Positions 47,240 to 56,221 are shown, counted from the stretch's first letter. The stretch: 64,000 bases of DNA from Thermoactinomyces daqus (GCF_000763315.1 NZ_JPST01000022.1:1-64000); one strand, 5' to 3'. Notes: generated by a model not told the origin, from the letters alone. Numbers and translations are program-made.

Positions 47240-47824
47240 CTAAGCTTTCAGGCCACGGGCGAAAATGCGCACGGCCTGCAAGATGAACTCACTTTCATCC
47301 AGTTGGCTGAGTAGATCATTGATTCCCAAAACAGCGTTCAAATTCATATAGAGAAACCCGACCGCGGGCACTTCCGGGTTGACGTCGATCATTTGTCCGC
47401 GCGCTTGCATTTCCCGGAAATATTCAACGAGATGATTTTTCAGGCTAACGGGGTTTTTATACATCACTTTTTCCTTGAGATGGGGAAAATGTTTGCTTTC
47501 TTTGTACAAGACGGTAAATGCCTTTTTGTTTTGCCTGATGAGTGACTGGTACAGTTGTGCGATCAGAAGAAGATCGGCTTCGAGATTCCAGGAGATCTGT
47601 TTCTCCACCGTTTGCCAAAGGGGCACGATAATGGAAAAGCGCTCAACGGCCGCCTCCAAGAGGTTCATTTTGGAGCCGAAATGACGGAACAATGTCATTT
47701 CACTGACATTTGCTGCCTTGGCAATTTCTTTGGTGGTGACCGCTTGATAGTCTTTTTCCGCCATCAGCTCAATGGCCGCTGTCAGGATTTTCTCTTCCGT
47801 CGTCGTCATCGGTGTTTGTAACAT
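47240..47824 (-). CDS. TetR-family transcriptional regulator
   Basis: A 194-residue repressor. The N-terminal helix-turn-helix is ILTAAIELMAEKDYQAVTTKEIAKAANVSE followed by MTLFRHFGSKMNLL, the standard TetR start. The C-terminal part is all helical and likely binds a drug-like ligand. The AAGGAGG site touches ATG 47824 and lies 15 bases from ATG 47809, so the exact start is unclear. A sigma-A promoter and a 16-base palindrome lie just upstream, so it probably represses its own operon. Confidence 0.9.
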   Translation of the reverse strand: MLQTPMTTTEEKILTAAIELMAEKDYQAVTTKEIAKAANVSEMTLFRHFGSKMNLLEAAVERFSIIVPLWQTVEKQISWNLEADLLLIAQLYQSLIRQNKKAFTVLYKESKHFPHLKEKVMYKNPVSLKNHLVEYFREMQARGQMIDVNPEVPAVGFLYMNLNAVLGINDLLSQLDESEFILQAVRIFARGLKA

Positions 47825-47845
47825 CCTCCTTGACAAAGCCTGGAT

Positions 47846-47861
47846 GTTAGTGAGCACTAAC
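47846..47861 (-). promoter_or_regulatory. Palindromic TetR operator
   Basis: GTTAGTGAGCACTAAC is a perfect inverted repeat of two seven-base arms around AG. It lies about ten bases downstream of the -10 box, so a bound repressor would block transcription. Palindromes of this TTAGTG form are common TetR-family operators. Confidence 0.8.
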
Positions 47862-47871
47862 TAACAAATTA

Positions 47872-47901
47872 ATTATATAACTTTATTTAACTTTATGTCA
47901 A
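47872..47901 (-). promoter_or_regulatory. Sigma-A promoter of the tetR-rph-MFS operon
   Basis: On the minus strand TTGACA (47896-47901) and TATAAT (47872-47877) are both exact matches to consensus, 18 bases apart. This should be a strong promoter, held off by the adjoining operator. Confidence 0.85.
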
Positions 47902-48180
47902 TATTTAGTTAATAAATGATTGATTTTTTGTGAATAACACATAAGAGTATTGATGAGTTGCGATCGGAGAACGCACGACCCGATATGGGGGGGAGACCGG
48001 GAAAAATGATTTCATCCGGTTACACATTAAAAATGAAGAACAGGACAAAATATTTTAATCTGAAATATTAGTCTATTCAAACGGTCTTTTCATTGCTATA
48101 CTACAAATAGCAGATGGTTTCTTAATTTTATTTAGTTTCAGTATGTTAATACAACTCTGGATCCAGAGGGGGGCTTGGGC
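47902..48180 (+). other. Gene-free interval upstream of the sugar importer
   Basis: No coding sequence seen. TTCAAA at 48076 and TATACT at 48097 are a possible weak promoter for the sugar importer. TTCATCCGGTTACA at 48011 resembles half of a CcpA cre site but has three mismatches. Confidence 0.35.
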
Positions 48181-49476
48181 TTGAAATTAAATGGTCGCGC
48201 CTTGTTCTCTTGTCTGATGGCAGGCATGTTGCTCGTTCTCATGACGGGATGCAGTTCCGATTCGGCTTCTTCGGGATCCAATGCCGCCAATAAAAATCAG
48301 GTGGAAATCTTCAGTTGGTGGACAGGAGCCGGTGAAGAAGACGGTTTGAAGGCACTGATCGCCCTTTTCAAAAAGAAGAATCCCGAAATTGAGGTCATTA
48401 ATGCCGCGGTCGCCGGCGGGGCGGGAACCAATGCCAAAACCGTGCTGGCGACGCGGATGCAGGGAAACGACCCGCCAGATACTTTCCAGGTTCACGGCGG
48501 TGCTGAGCTGAACGACAGCTGGGTGGCAGCGGACAAAATGGAACCGCTTAACGATTTTTATGCAGAGCAAGGTTGGAAGGACAAATTCCCCAAGGCGTTG
48601 ATTGATCTGGTGAGCAAAGACGGAAAGATTTATTCGGTTCCGGTCGATATTCACCGGGGAAATGTCCTCTGGTACAACAAGAAGATCTTTGACCAATACG
48701 GTCTGAAACCGCCGGCGACGTTTGATGAGTTCTTCAAGGTGGCGGATACGCTGAAATCCAAGGGAGTGACTCCGCTTTCTCTCGGGGATAAGGAACCGTG
48801 GACAGCAACGCAGCTTTTTGAAAATATTCTGCTGGGGAAACTGGGGCCTGACGATTACGACAAGTTGTGGAAAGGGCAGGTATCTTTTGATGACCCGCGT
48901 GTAAAAGATTCCCTCGTTACCTTTAAAAAGATGCTTTCGTATACCAATCAGGATCATGCGGCCAGAAACTGGCAGGATGCCACGCAATTGGTGGGCAAAG
49001 GCGAAGCAGCGATGAATGTGATGGGGGATTGGGCCAAAGGCTACCTGACGAATGACCTGAAATTGAAGCCAAACCAGGATTTCGCCTGGGCTCCGTTCCC
49101 GGGTACGGATAAAACGTTCGTCGTTATAACGGACACGTTTGGATTGCCCAAAGGGATCAAACATCCCGAGGCGACAAGGAAATTTTTGGCCGTGCTGGGT
49201 TCGGTTGAAGGGCAGGATGCCTTTAATCCGCTGAAAGGATCGATTCCCGCCCGGCTGGATGCGGACCCGGGCAAGTATGATGTCTACGGAAAACAAACAA
49301 TGCAGGATTTTCGCTCGTCCACTCTGGTTCCGAGTCTCGCCCACGGTTCGGCCGCTCCGGAAGGCTTTGTGACGCAGTTTAACCAAATCATCAATACATT
49401 TGTCACCCAAGGGAATGTCGATCAGGCGATCCAGATGATGAAACAAGATGCAACGGCAAATCTGGCGACAAAATAA
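48181..49476 (+). CDS. Sugar ABC transporter substrate-binding lipoprotein
   Basis: A 431-residue extracellular binding protein starting at TTG, after GAGGGGGGC. The signal segment ends with MLLVLMTGC, a lipobox Cys. EIFSWWTGAGEEDGLKALI and ATRMQGNDPPDTFQVHGG resemble glucose- or mannose-binding proteins of the GtsA/GltB type, cluster 1 of sugar importers. The sugar is inferred from similarity only. Two permease genes follow but no ATPase, so a shared ATPase such as MsmX is likely to power the system. Confidence 0.9.
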   Translation: MKLNGRALFSCLMAGMLLVLMTGCSSDSASSGSNAANKNQVEIFSWWTGAGEEDGLKALIALFKKKNPEIEVINAAVAGGAGTNAKTVLATRMQGNDPPDTFQVHGGAELNDSWVAADKMEPLNDFYAEQGWKDKFPKALIDLVSKDGKIYSVPVDIHRGNVLWYNKKIFDQYGLKPPATFDEFFKVADTLKSKGVTPLSLGDKEPWTATQLFENILLGKLGPDDYDKLWKGQVSFDDPRVKDSLVTFKKMLSYTNQDHAARNWQDATQLVGKGEAAMNVMGDWAKGYLTNDLKLKPNQDFAWAPFPGTDKTFVVITDTFGLPKGIKHPEATRKFLAVLGSVEGQDAFNPLKGSIPARLDADPGKYDVYGKQTMQDFRSSTLVPSLAHGSAAPEGFVTQFNQIINTFVTQGNVDQAIQMMKQDATANLATK

Positions 49477-49478
49477 CA

Positions 49479-49522
49479 AGATCGTTTCAGGTGGCAGTTG
49501 GTTCTGCCGCCTGATCTTTTTC
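49479..49522 (+). terminator. Intra-operon terminator-like hairpin after the binding-protein gene
   Basis: CAGGTGGCAG (49488-49497) pairs with CTGCCGCCTG (49504-49513) and is followed by ATCTTTTTC. It lies between the binding protein and the first permease, which shares its promoter, so partial termination would keep the binding protein in excess, as in other sugar ABC operons. Confidence 0.65.
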
Positions 49523-49538
49523 AAAGGAGGCGATCGCT

Positions 49539-50492
49539 TTGGCCGAAGCACAAACGGTTTCGACAGTGAAGAAAGGGCGGCACAGGGAGAAATGGATTTC
49601 CTTTTTGTTTGTGCTCCCTTCGCTGATCGCGATTTTTGTCTTTGTCTATGGATTTATCGCGTGGACCGGTTATATTTCCCTTACGAAATGGAATACGTTC
49701 CTCAAGGATCTCAGTTTTGCCGGCTTAGCCAATTACCGCTTTCTGTTTGCCGATTTTCGCTTTCAGTCTGATCTGCGGAATACGGTTGTGTTTACCCTTC
49801 TGTTTATGGCCGTCTGCATTTGCCTGGGCCTGTTTTTGGCGGTATTGCTTGATCGCAAGCGAAAAGGGGAAACCCTGTTTCGCAATATCTTTCTGTTTCC
49901 GATGGCCTTGTCTTTTATCGTGACAGGGGTTGTATGGCAATGGATTTTCAACCCCAGCACCGGCATCAACCTGATTTTGAAACAGTTGGGCGTCGATGAT
50001 CCGCCGCTTTGGTACGTGCAGACAAAAGTGATCCCCGATCTGCATCTCGGCCAGCTTCACGTCGGTCTGCCCCTGGCGCTGATCGCAGTCATTATTGCGG
50101 CGGCCTGGCAATTGTCCGGGTTTACCATGGCGATGTTTTTATCTGGATTGCGCTCGATTTCTGATGAACTGAAAGAGGCTGCGCGAGTGGACGGAGCAAC
50201 GGAATGGCAGGTTTTCCGCTATATCCTGTTACCGGCTTTAAAACCAATCACTTTCAGTGCCATCATTATTCTGGGGCACATATCCCTGAAAATTTTCGAT
50301 CTGGTTTATGCCATGACGGGACCTGGTGCCGCCTTTGTCACTGACATGCCCGGGCTATATATGGTGGAGACGACATTCAAAGGAAGTCATTATGCGCAAG
50401 GAGCGGCGATCGCCGTAATCATGCTGGTTCTCGTTTCCCTTCTGATTATTCCCTATCTGGTTCTTACCTTTCGGAAGGAGGAGAGCTTGTGA
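49539..50492 (+). CDS. Sugar ABC transporter permease (MalF/GtsB-like)
   Basis: A 317-residue membrane permease of six helices. The EAA loop is LKEAARVDGATEWQVFRYIL. It starts at TTG after AAAGGAGGCGATCGC. The last codons overlap the GTG of the second permease (GTGA). Confidence 0.92.
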   Translation: MAEAQTVSTVKKGRHREKWISFLFVLPSLIAIFVFVYGFIAWTGYISLTKWNTFLKDLSFAGLANYRFLFADFRFQSDLRNTVVFTLLFMAVCICLGLFLAVLLDRKRKGETLFRNIFLFPMALSFIVTGVVWQWIFNPSTGINLILKQLGVDDPPLWYVQTKVIPDLHLGQLHVGLPLALIAVIIAAAWQLSGFTMAMFLSGLRSISDELKEAARVDGATEWQVFRYILLPALKPITFSAIIILGHISLKIFDLVYAMTGPGAAFVTDMPGLYMVETTFKGSHYAQGAAIAVIMLVLVSLLIIPYLVLTFRKEESL

Positions 50493-51310
50493 TCCGAAAC
50501 CGCATCGCCCCATTTTTCAGCAACGGTATTCTCATTTTGCTCTCAGTCTTTTTTCTGCTGCCTGTCTATGTGATGGTGACGACCAGTCTCAAGCCGGTCA
50601 GTGAAGCGACGCTGGCTCAGATGTGGGAACTGCCCTCGAGAATCGACCTGACCAGTTACGGGATCGCGTTTGAAAAATTGGAGCCCCATTTGCTCAACAC
50701 GCTTTACCTGGTCATTCCGGCCACGATCTTGTCGGCACTGCTCGGATCGCTCAACGGATATATCCTGTCCAAATGGCAGTTTACCGGTTCCAACACGCTG
50801 TTTGCGCTCATCTTGTTCGGAATGTTTATTCCTTATCAAAGCATTTTGATCCCCTTGATCCAATTTTTGCAGAAAATCCAGCTTTACAATACCATTCCGG
50901 GATTGATCCTTGTCCATGTCGTATACGGCATCCCCATCACGACGCTTATTTTTCGCAATTTCTATGCCAATATCCCAAGGGAGGTGGTCGAAGCGGCCCA
51001 ACTTGACGGAAACGGCATTTGGGGCATTTACCGGCGGATCATTCTCCCGTTGTCCATTTCCGGATTCGTGGTTGTCGGCATCTGGCAATTTACGCAGATT
51101 TGGAACGAATTCCTGTTTGCGATCACCATCACCAACACTTCACAGCAGCCGATCATGGTGGCGTTGCAAAATCTTTCCGGAAGCCAGATCGTCCAGTGGA
51201 ATATCCAGATGGCCGGGGCGCTGATGGCCGCGCTCCCGACGCTGCTCGTTTATATTTTTCTCGGCAAATACTTTATCCGCGGTTTGTTGGCCGGATCGCT
51301 CAAAGGGTAA
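50489..51310 (+). CDS. Sugar ABC transporter permease (MalG/GtsC-like)
   Basis: A 273-residue permease with the EAA loop [20 protein letters not shown] and an N-terminal [13 protein letters not shown] stretch typical of the MalG half. The GTG start overlaps the upstream gene. A terminator follows seven bases after the stop, so the operon has no ATPase gene. Confidence 0.92.
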   Translation: MIRNRIAPFFSNGILILLSVFFLLPVYVMVTTSLKPVSEATLAQMWELPSRIDLTSYGIAFEKLEPHLLNTLYLVIPATILSALLGSLNGYILSKWQFTGSNTLFALILFGMFIPYQSILIPLIQFLQKIQLYNTIPGLILVHVVYGIPITTLIFRNFYANIPREVVEAAQLDGNGIWGIYRRIILPLSISGFVVVGIWQFTQIWNEFLFAITITNTSQQPIMVALQNLSGSQIVQWNIQMAGALMAALPTLLVYIFLGKYFIRGLLAGSLKG

Positions 51311-51316
51311 AGAAAA

Positions 51317-51351
51317 GACACCGCTTGCTTCAGTCTGCGGTGTCTTTTTTT
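51317..51351 (+). terminator. Terminator of the sugar importer operon
   Basis: GACACCGC (51317-51324) and GCGGTGTC (51337-51344) form a perfect stem, extended by AAAA/TTTT, with a seven-base T run. Confidence 0.9.
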
Positions 51352-51396
51352 GTCGATCATCCCACATTTGTACAAAGCGATTTACAATATTTGTGA

Positions 51397-51435
51397 TGGA
51401 AACGGTTACAAAAACGAAAATTCTCTGTTTATACT
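51397..51435 (+). promoter_or_regulatory. CcpA cre site overlapping a promoter
   Basis: TGGAAACGGTTACA (51397-51410) matches the cre consensus TGWAANCGNTNWCA at all but one position. It overlaps a possible -35 (TTACAA, 51406-51411), 18 bases before TATACT (51430-51435). The downstream ascorbate-type PTS genes are therefore probably under catabolite repression. Confidence 0.65.
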
Positions 51436-51457
51436 AAAGGAAAGAAGGGGATGGGTC

Positions 51458-53527
51458 ATGCTACTGGATGAACGCTGCCTGAAACTGCTTCAGGAGATCG
51501 TGACGAGACCGGACAGTTCATGGAATCAATTGCAACAGAATCTTCGTCTGTCGCGCAGACAACTCGCTTATGCTCTGGACAAGATCAATGCCTGGCTGAC
51601 CTGTGAAAAGCTGCCGGAAATCGAATACCGACGCCGGGAGGGATTCGTGTTTCCACCGGTGTTGAAGGAAAAAGTGCAAAGCATGCTTTCACCGGTTCAG
51701 AGAGAAGAGTATGTTTGGTCAAGCAGGGAGAGAGCCCGGTTGATCCTGTTGTCGCTTCTCACCACCAAGGAAACTTGGTCGCTGATTCATGCCAGCAGTT
51801 TTCTGCAAGTGAGCCGCAACACGGCTTTGTCCGATATCAAAGAAGCAAAACGGATCGCCGCTCAGGCGGGTGTCGATCTGATCTATTCAAGGATGGAGGG
51901 CTACCTTCTGACCGGACCGGAGTGGCAGCAGCGCAAACTGATGCGATGGCTGGTTTTACATGCATTGGAGCAAAAAAATGGAGAAGTTTTGCTGACAAAA
52001 GTGTTGGAGCAAGACCGGGAAGTTCCGTATTCCGGTGTGCGATCCTGTTTGGAGAGAGTGGAACGCGATCTGCAAGTTCGCTATACGGATGAGCATTTGC
52101 TGCAACTCACCTATGTGCTTCAGTTTTTGGGGAAGCGGCTGGAACGGAAATGCCTGATCTGCTGGGATGAGGCGGAATGGGAGGAAATTGCCCGGACTGA
52201 AGAATACCGGGTGAGCCGGCATCTTCTCGGTGAATTGGCACCGGACGGGCTGTCGGAAGAAGCCTTCCGAACCGAACAAGCCTATATCGCCCTCCAATTG
52301 CTCGTGACCAATGTTTTTTCCCAAAAGGAAAAACCGATGCAAGAGATCGCCGCAGCCATGGTCGGGGAATTTGAACGTATCGCATGTATCAGTCTGGCCG
52401 AGAAAGATCACCTGGCTTCGCTGATCGCGATGCATCTGTATTCGGCTTATTACCGGATCAAATACGATCTCGAAATGCAAAATCCCCTGCTTGATGTGAT
52501 TTTGCGCGAAAACGAAGCATTGCACTATTTGGTGAAAAAATGCGTGATTCCTTTTCAAAACCGGGTGGGCAAGCCCGTTCCCGAAGGAGAAATGGCTTAT
52601 TTTACCATGCATTTTGGCGGATGGCTGAGGCGACAGGGGCTTGAACTGACCAGCAGGCCCAAAGCGGTGGTGGTGTGTCCCAACGGTATTGCTATTTCCA
52701 ATTTGCTGACGCATGTGCTGCGTGAACTCTTTCCGGATATTCTGTTTCTCGATGTCCTGACTGTAAGGCAGTTTTTTTCCGGACGAATCAAGTGTGACAT
52801 CGTTTTTTCCACCGTCTATTTGCGAACTGATTGCAAGTTGTTTATTGTGAAACCGATTTTGAGCTGGGAAGAGAAGGCCCGGTTGCGTAGCGAAGTATCG
52901 AGAGAAATTTATGGCTTTCCTGCAAACCGGGAGCAATTGGTTAAGGTTATGGATGTGATAGAGCAGTATGCCGATATCCATGACCGGGCCGGTTTGTCCA
53001 AAGCGTTGGCCTCGCTTTTTGCGCCAAACCATTTCACTCCTCCATTTAAAAAGGAGAGTAAGAAACCGATGTTGAACGAGTTAATCACAGAACAGACCAT
53101 TCAGTTGCGCACGCGGGCAGCTGATTGGAAAGAGGCGATCCGCCTGGCGGCTAAGCCTCTCATCGACAGCGGTTCGATTGAAGAGCGTTATGTGACAGCC
53201 ATGATTGAGTCGATTAACCAGTTGGGGCCGTATGTGGTGCTTGCGCCCAAAGTGGCGATTCCGCACGCTCGTCCCGAACATGGGGTAAACCAGTTGTCGA
53301 TGAGTTTTTTGCGGTTGAGAGAAGCGGTTCTTTTTCCGCAAAATAAAGCCGTTCATTTGATCTTTGTGCTGGCCGCTGCCGACAATGAATCGCATTTGCT
53401 GGCACTGGCCCAGCTGTCGGAGCTGCTGGCAAAAGAAGAGGAAATTGAACGCCTCATTCAGGCGGAGACGACGGAAGAAGTGATGAATATGATCAATCAT
53501 TACTCAAAAGGGGATATGCAAAGATGA
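51458..53527 (+). CDS. PRD-containing transcriptional regulator with PTS EIIA domain
   Basis: A 689-residue activator of the MtlR/BglG type. Two N-terminal helix-turn-helix regions come first (LLQEIVTRPDSSWNQLQQNL and SFLQVSRNTALSDIKEAKRI), then two PTS regulation domains at about 180-400, a GatB-like EIIB domain with Cys in AVVVCPNGIAISNLL, and a C-terminal EIIA domain with the phospho-His in VAIPHARPEHG. It senses sugar supply by phosphorylation and likely activates this operon; its EIIA domain may also supply the otherwise missing EIIA to the transporter. ATG 51458 follows GAAGGGGATGG. The stop overlaps ulaB by four bases. Confidence 0.9.
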   Translation: MLLDERCLKLLQEIVTRPDSSWNQLQQNLRLSRRQLAYALDKINAWLTCEKLPEIEYRRREGFVFPPVLKEKVQSMLSPVQREEYVWSSRERARLILLSLLTTKETWSLIHASSFLQVSRNTALSDIKEAKRIAAQAGVDLIYSRMEGYLLTGPEWQQRKLMRWLVLHALEQKNGEVLLTKVLEQDREVPYSGVRSCLERVERDLQVRYTDEHLLQLTYVLQFLGKRLERKCLICWDEAEWEEIARTEEYRVSRHLLGELAPDGLSEEAFRTEQAYIALQLLVTNVFSQKEKPMQEIAAAMVGEFERIACISLAEKDHLASLIAMHLYSAYYRIKYDLEMQNPLLDVILRENEALHYLVKKCVIPFQNRVGKPVPEGEMAYFTMHFGGWLRRQGLELTSRPKAVVVCPNGIAISNLLTHVLRELFPDILFLDVLTVRQFFSGRIKCDIVFSTVYLRTDCKLFIVKPILSWEEKARLRSEVSREIYGFPANREQLVKVMDVIEQYADIHDRAGLSKALASLFAPNHFTPPFKKESKKPMLNELITEQTIQLRTRAADWKEAIRLAAKPLIDSGSIEERYVTAMIESINQLGPYVVLAPKVAIPHARPEHGVNQLSMSFLRLREAVLFPQNKAVHLIFVLAAADNESHLLALAQLSELLAKEEEIERLIQAETTEEVMNMINHYSKGDMQR

Positions 53528-53787
53528 GAATCTTGGTCGTATGCGGTAATGGACTTGGCAGCAGCTTTATTATGGAATTAAACGTGAAGAAGGCGTTGGG
53601 TGAACTGGGTAAGGAGGCGGAGGTGGAGCACACCGATTTGGCGACCGCCCGCACCGAAAAGGCGGATATCTATCTTGGGGCGCAGGACATCATCTCCCAG
53701 TTGGACGACGGCACGCGCACGATTGTGGCGTTGGAAAATGTGATGAATCTCGAGGAGATCAAAGAGAAGCTCGCCTCGCACCTATGA
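53524..53787 (+). CDS. ulaB: Ascorbate-type PTS EIIB component
   Basis: An 87-residue cytoplasmic phosphocarrier. The phospho-acceptor is Cys7 in ILVVCGNGLGSSFIMELNV, the mark of the UlaB/SgaB family. It takes phosphate from EIIA and passes it to the sugar during uptake. ATG overlaps the regulator stop. Confidence 0.93.
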   Translation: MRILVVCGNGLGSSFIMELNVKKALGELGKEAEVEHTDLATARTEKADIYLGAQDIISQLDDGTRTIVALENVMNLEEIKEKLASHL

Positions 53788-53822
53788 GTAGAGCTGTCCG
53801 ATCCAAATAAAGGAAGTTGGGG

Positions 53823-55091
53823 ATGAAAATGAAGTTTTTGCAAGTGATCGTTGATATCCTGGGAACCCCTTCAATTCTGGTAGGGATTTTTGCTCTGATC
53901 GGCCTGCTCCTGCAGAAGAAAGGGCTGGCGCAAATCATTTCGGGAACGCTGAAGACCGTTCTCGGGTTTATTCTGATCGGTGCCGGTGCCAATGTGATTA
54001 TCGGCTCCCTCGATGTTTTTGGAAAGATGCTGAACCGCGGATTTTCCATCTCGGGCGTGATTCCCAACAACGAGGCGATTGTGGCTGTGGCGCAAAGCAC
54101 ATTCGGCACCTCCACCGCTTTGATCATGGTGTTCGGGATGGTGGTCAACCTCATTCTCGCCCGTTTTACGCGCTTGAAATTCGTATTCCTGACCGGGCAT
54201 CACACCTTGTTCATGGCCTGCTTGCTTGCCGTCATTTTATCCACCGGGGGCTTGCACGGAGCTTTACTGGTCACCGTCGGGTCCGTGATCCTGGGGATTT
54301 TGATGGTGGTTTCCCCGGCGATCCTTCATCCTTATGTGCGGAAAATTACGGGCACGGATGATTTTGCAATCGGCCATTTCGGTTCTTTTGGCTATTTTGT
54401 CGCCGGTCTGGTGGGGCAACTGACGGGTAACAAAGAGAAGTCCACCGAATCGATCAAAGTGCCCAAACAGCTCAGCTTTTTGCGGGATACCTCTGTTGCC
54501 GTATCCTTGACGATGACGGTTTTGTTTCTGATTGTCGCCCTCTTTGCCGGGCCTGCTTATATTCAAAAAGAGCTTTCCGGAGGACAAAATTATCTCGTCT
54601 ATTCCATTATTCAGGCGATTACGTTTGCCGCTGGTGTTTATGTGGTTCTGGCCGGGGTGCGGATGCTCATCGCGGAGATTGTCCCGGCGTTCAAGGGGAT
54701 TGCCGACAAACTGGTGCCGGATGCCAAGCCTGCCCTTGATTGTCCGACGGTGTTCCCGTTTGCGCCCAATGCGGTGATCATCGGATTTTTATCCAGCTTT
54801 GTGGCCGGACTGATCAGCATGTTCCTCTTGCCGCTGGTTGGACTGAAAGTGATCGTGCCGGGGTTGGTGCCCCATTTCTTTACCGGAGCGACTGCCGGTG
54901 TGTTCGGCAATGCGACGGGCGGACGCCGCGGGGCGATTTTCGGCGCCTTTGCCAATGGTCTCATTATCAGCTTCTTGCCTGCCCTGCTGCTTCCGGCTCT
55001 CGGGGAACTCGGCTTTCAGGGAACCACATTTGGCGATGCCGATTTCGGCGTGGTCGGTCTCATCCTCAGCCAGATCATGAAACTGTTCTGA
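53823..55091 (+). CDS. ulaA: Ascorbate-type PTS EIIC membrane component
   Basis: A 422-residue membrane protein of the UlaA/SgaT family, with about 11 helices. NNEAIVAVAQSTFGTSTALI and LTGHHTLFMACLLAVIL are well-conserved blocks. The true substrate could be ascorbate or a related acid. No metabolic ula genes lie nearby. The start at ATG 53823 follows AAAGGAAG by eight bases; TTG 53817 and ATG 53829 are alternatives. Confidence 0.92.
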   Translation: MKMKFLQVIVDILGTPSILVGIFALIGLLLQKKGLAQIISGTLKTVLGFILIGAGANVIIGSLDVFGKMLNRGFSISGVIPNNEAIVAVAQSTFGTSTALIMVFGMVVNLILARFTRLKFVFLTGHHTLFMACLLAVILSTGGLHGALLVTVGSVILGILMVVSPAILHPYVRKITGTDDFAIGHFGSFGYFVAGLVGQLTGNKEKSTESIKVPKQLSFLRDTSVAVSLTMTVLFLIVALFAGPAYIQKELSGGQNYLVYSIIQAITFAAGVYVVLAGVRMLIAEIVPAFKGIADKLVPDAKPALDCPTVFPFAPNAVIIGFLSSFVAGLISMFLLPLVGLKVIVPGLVPHFFTGATAGVFGNATGGRRGAIFGAFANGLIISFLPALLLPALGELGFQGTTFGDADFGVVGLILSQIMKLF

Positions 55092-55107
55092 ATCAAAGAA
55101 AAAGGAG

Positions 55108-55139
55108 CCCCCAGGCGCAGATGGCCCTGGGGGATTTTC
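55108..55139 (+). terminator. Terminator of the ascorbate-type PTS operon
   Basis: CCCCCAGG (55108-55115) pairs with CCTGGGGG (55126-55133), followed by ATTTTCT. Confidence 0.85.
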
Positions 55140-55220
55140 TATTCAAACGGAAAGCGGACGAAGGGATTGCTTGAGGCATCCCTGCCGCTGCGGGAATGTT
55201 CGGGCCTATGAAGCAGGCCT

Positions 55221-55538
55221 TCACTTGGAGTAATTGTAGTTTTTCATGCCAAAGGCGGCATTTAGCTGTCCCTCGATCATTTTGTGCCGGAGTTTGGGAT
55301 CTTTTAACTTTTTTTCTTCCATTTTTCTGATCTCATGAGATTGCCAGCCGTCTTCCATTTTATTTGCGATATCCATTAATTTTTCGACGTCGGAAAAGGA
55401 GTATTTACGTGTGCCGCCTTTGGTTCTCTCCGGAAAAATCAGCTGTCGTTCCTCATAGTAACGGATTTGCCGGATGGATAACCCGGTTAATTCACTGACG
55501 GTTCCGATATTGATCACTTTTCGGTCTTTTAATGACAC
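55221..55538 (-). CDS. tnrA: Nitrogen regulator TnrA (MerR family)
   Basis: A 105-residue MerR-family protein. The N-terminal winged helix-turn-helix [20 protein letters not shown] and [20 protein letters not shown] are shared by TnrA and GlnR. The C-terminus [20 protein letters not shown] matches the glutamine-synthetase-binding tail of TnrA, and no glnA gene follows, so TnrA fits better than GlnR. It starts at GTG after AAGGGGGCGG. A TnrA-like box lies 60 bases upstream, so autoregulation is likely. Confidence 0.9.
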   Translation of the reverse strand: MSLKDRKVINIGTVSELTGLSIRQIRYYEERQLIFPERTKGGTRKYSFSDVEKLMDIANKMEDGWQSHEIRKMEEKKLKDPKLRHKMIEGQLNAAFGMKNYNYSK

Positions 55539-55597
55539 GGTATCCGCCCCCTTTATGTCATGATTTTAGCAGCTTTTTTGACATTTTTCTAAATGGT

Positions 55598-55614
55598 TGT
55601 CAGATTATCTTACG
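55598..55614 (-). promoter_or_regulatory. TnrA/GlnR box
   Basis: TGTCAGATTATCTTACG matches the consensus TGTNANAWWWTNTNACA at 16 of 17 positions. It is upstream of tnrA and could also act on the HPr-like gene that points the other way. Confidence 0.75.
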
Positions 55615-55814
55615 TAAAATTTGAGGGAGTCGGGAGAAATCTTGTCATAAAATGTCGCGTAATTGTGGCGGATGCAGGTGGAAGTATGAAATACTTGGAA
55701 GGGGGGCTCGAAGGGCCATGGGCAGCGATGGGATCAACTTGCCCGCCTTGTTGCTGACGGTTTTTACGCGTCTCCTTTTTCATTTTGCGAATCTTTTTAA
55801 AGGGGATGACTTAC

Positions 55815-56078
55815 ATGAAAGAACTTCGCTTCCAGTGCAAAATTCCATCCCGCATTCCGTTGGAAAAAATGATTCAATTTGTGCAGAAGATTGATCAATT
55901 TGACAGTGTCATTTTAATCCAATCACAGCATACCACGATCAACGGAAGAAGTTTGCTCGGCATGTGCATATTGGCCACCGGTTTGGTCAACAGTCAGGTG
56001 ACCTTGCTCATTTCCGGACCGGATGCTCAAATGGTGTTTGAACAGATGAAGGATCTCCTGTTTGAAAAAGCTGGATAA
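55815..56078 (+). CDS. Crh-like HPr paralogue lacking His15
   Basis: An 87-residue HPr-fold protein. Aligned by eye with HPr/Crh, residue 15 (the phospho-His in HPr, Gln in Crh) is Pro, in SRIPLEKM. Ser46 is kept in TINGRSLLGMCILATGL, the segment phosphorylated by HPr kinase. It therefore cannot act in PTS phosphotransfer but may have a regulatory role like Crh. ATG 55815 follows AAAGGGG. It stands alone, opposite tnrA and just upstream of the iron importer promoter. Confidence 0.8.
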   Translation: MKELRFQCKIPSRIPLEKMIQFVQKIDQFDSVILIQSQHTTINGRSLLGMCILATGLVNSQVTLLISGPDAQMVFEQMKDLLFEKAG

Positions 56079-56221
56079 TTCGGGAAAAAACAGAGGATGT
56101 AGAGGCGTTGCTCGATATTTGGTGCTTTTTAAGGGGACTCGGATCAGCCTTGCATTTCTTTTTCCCGAGCTTGCAATACCGTACAGGTGCAGTGGGAATG
56201 TGAATAACTTTTTCTCAGTAA

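Noticed and set aside
55221-55538. GlnR instead of TnrA
   Set aside because: The short C-terminal tail and lack of a following glnA favour TnrA, although the DNA-binding domains alone do not separate the two.
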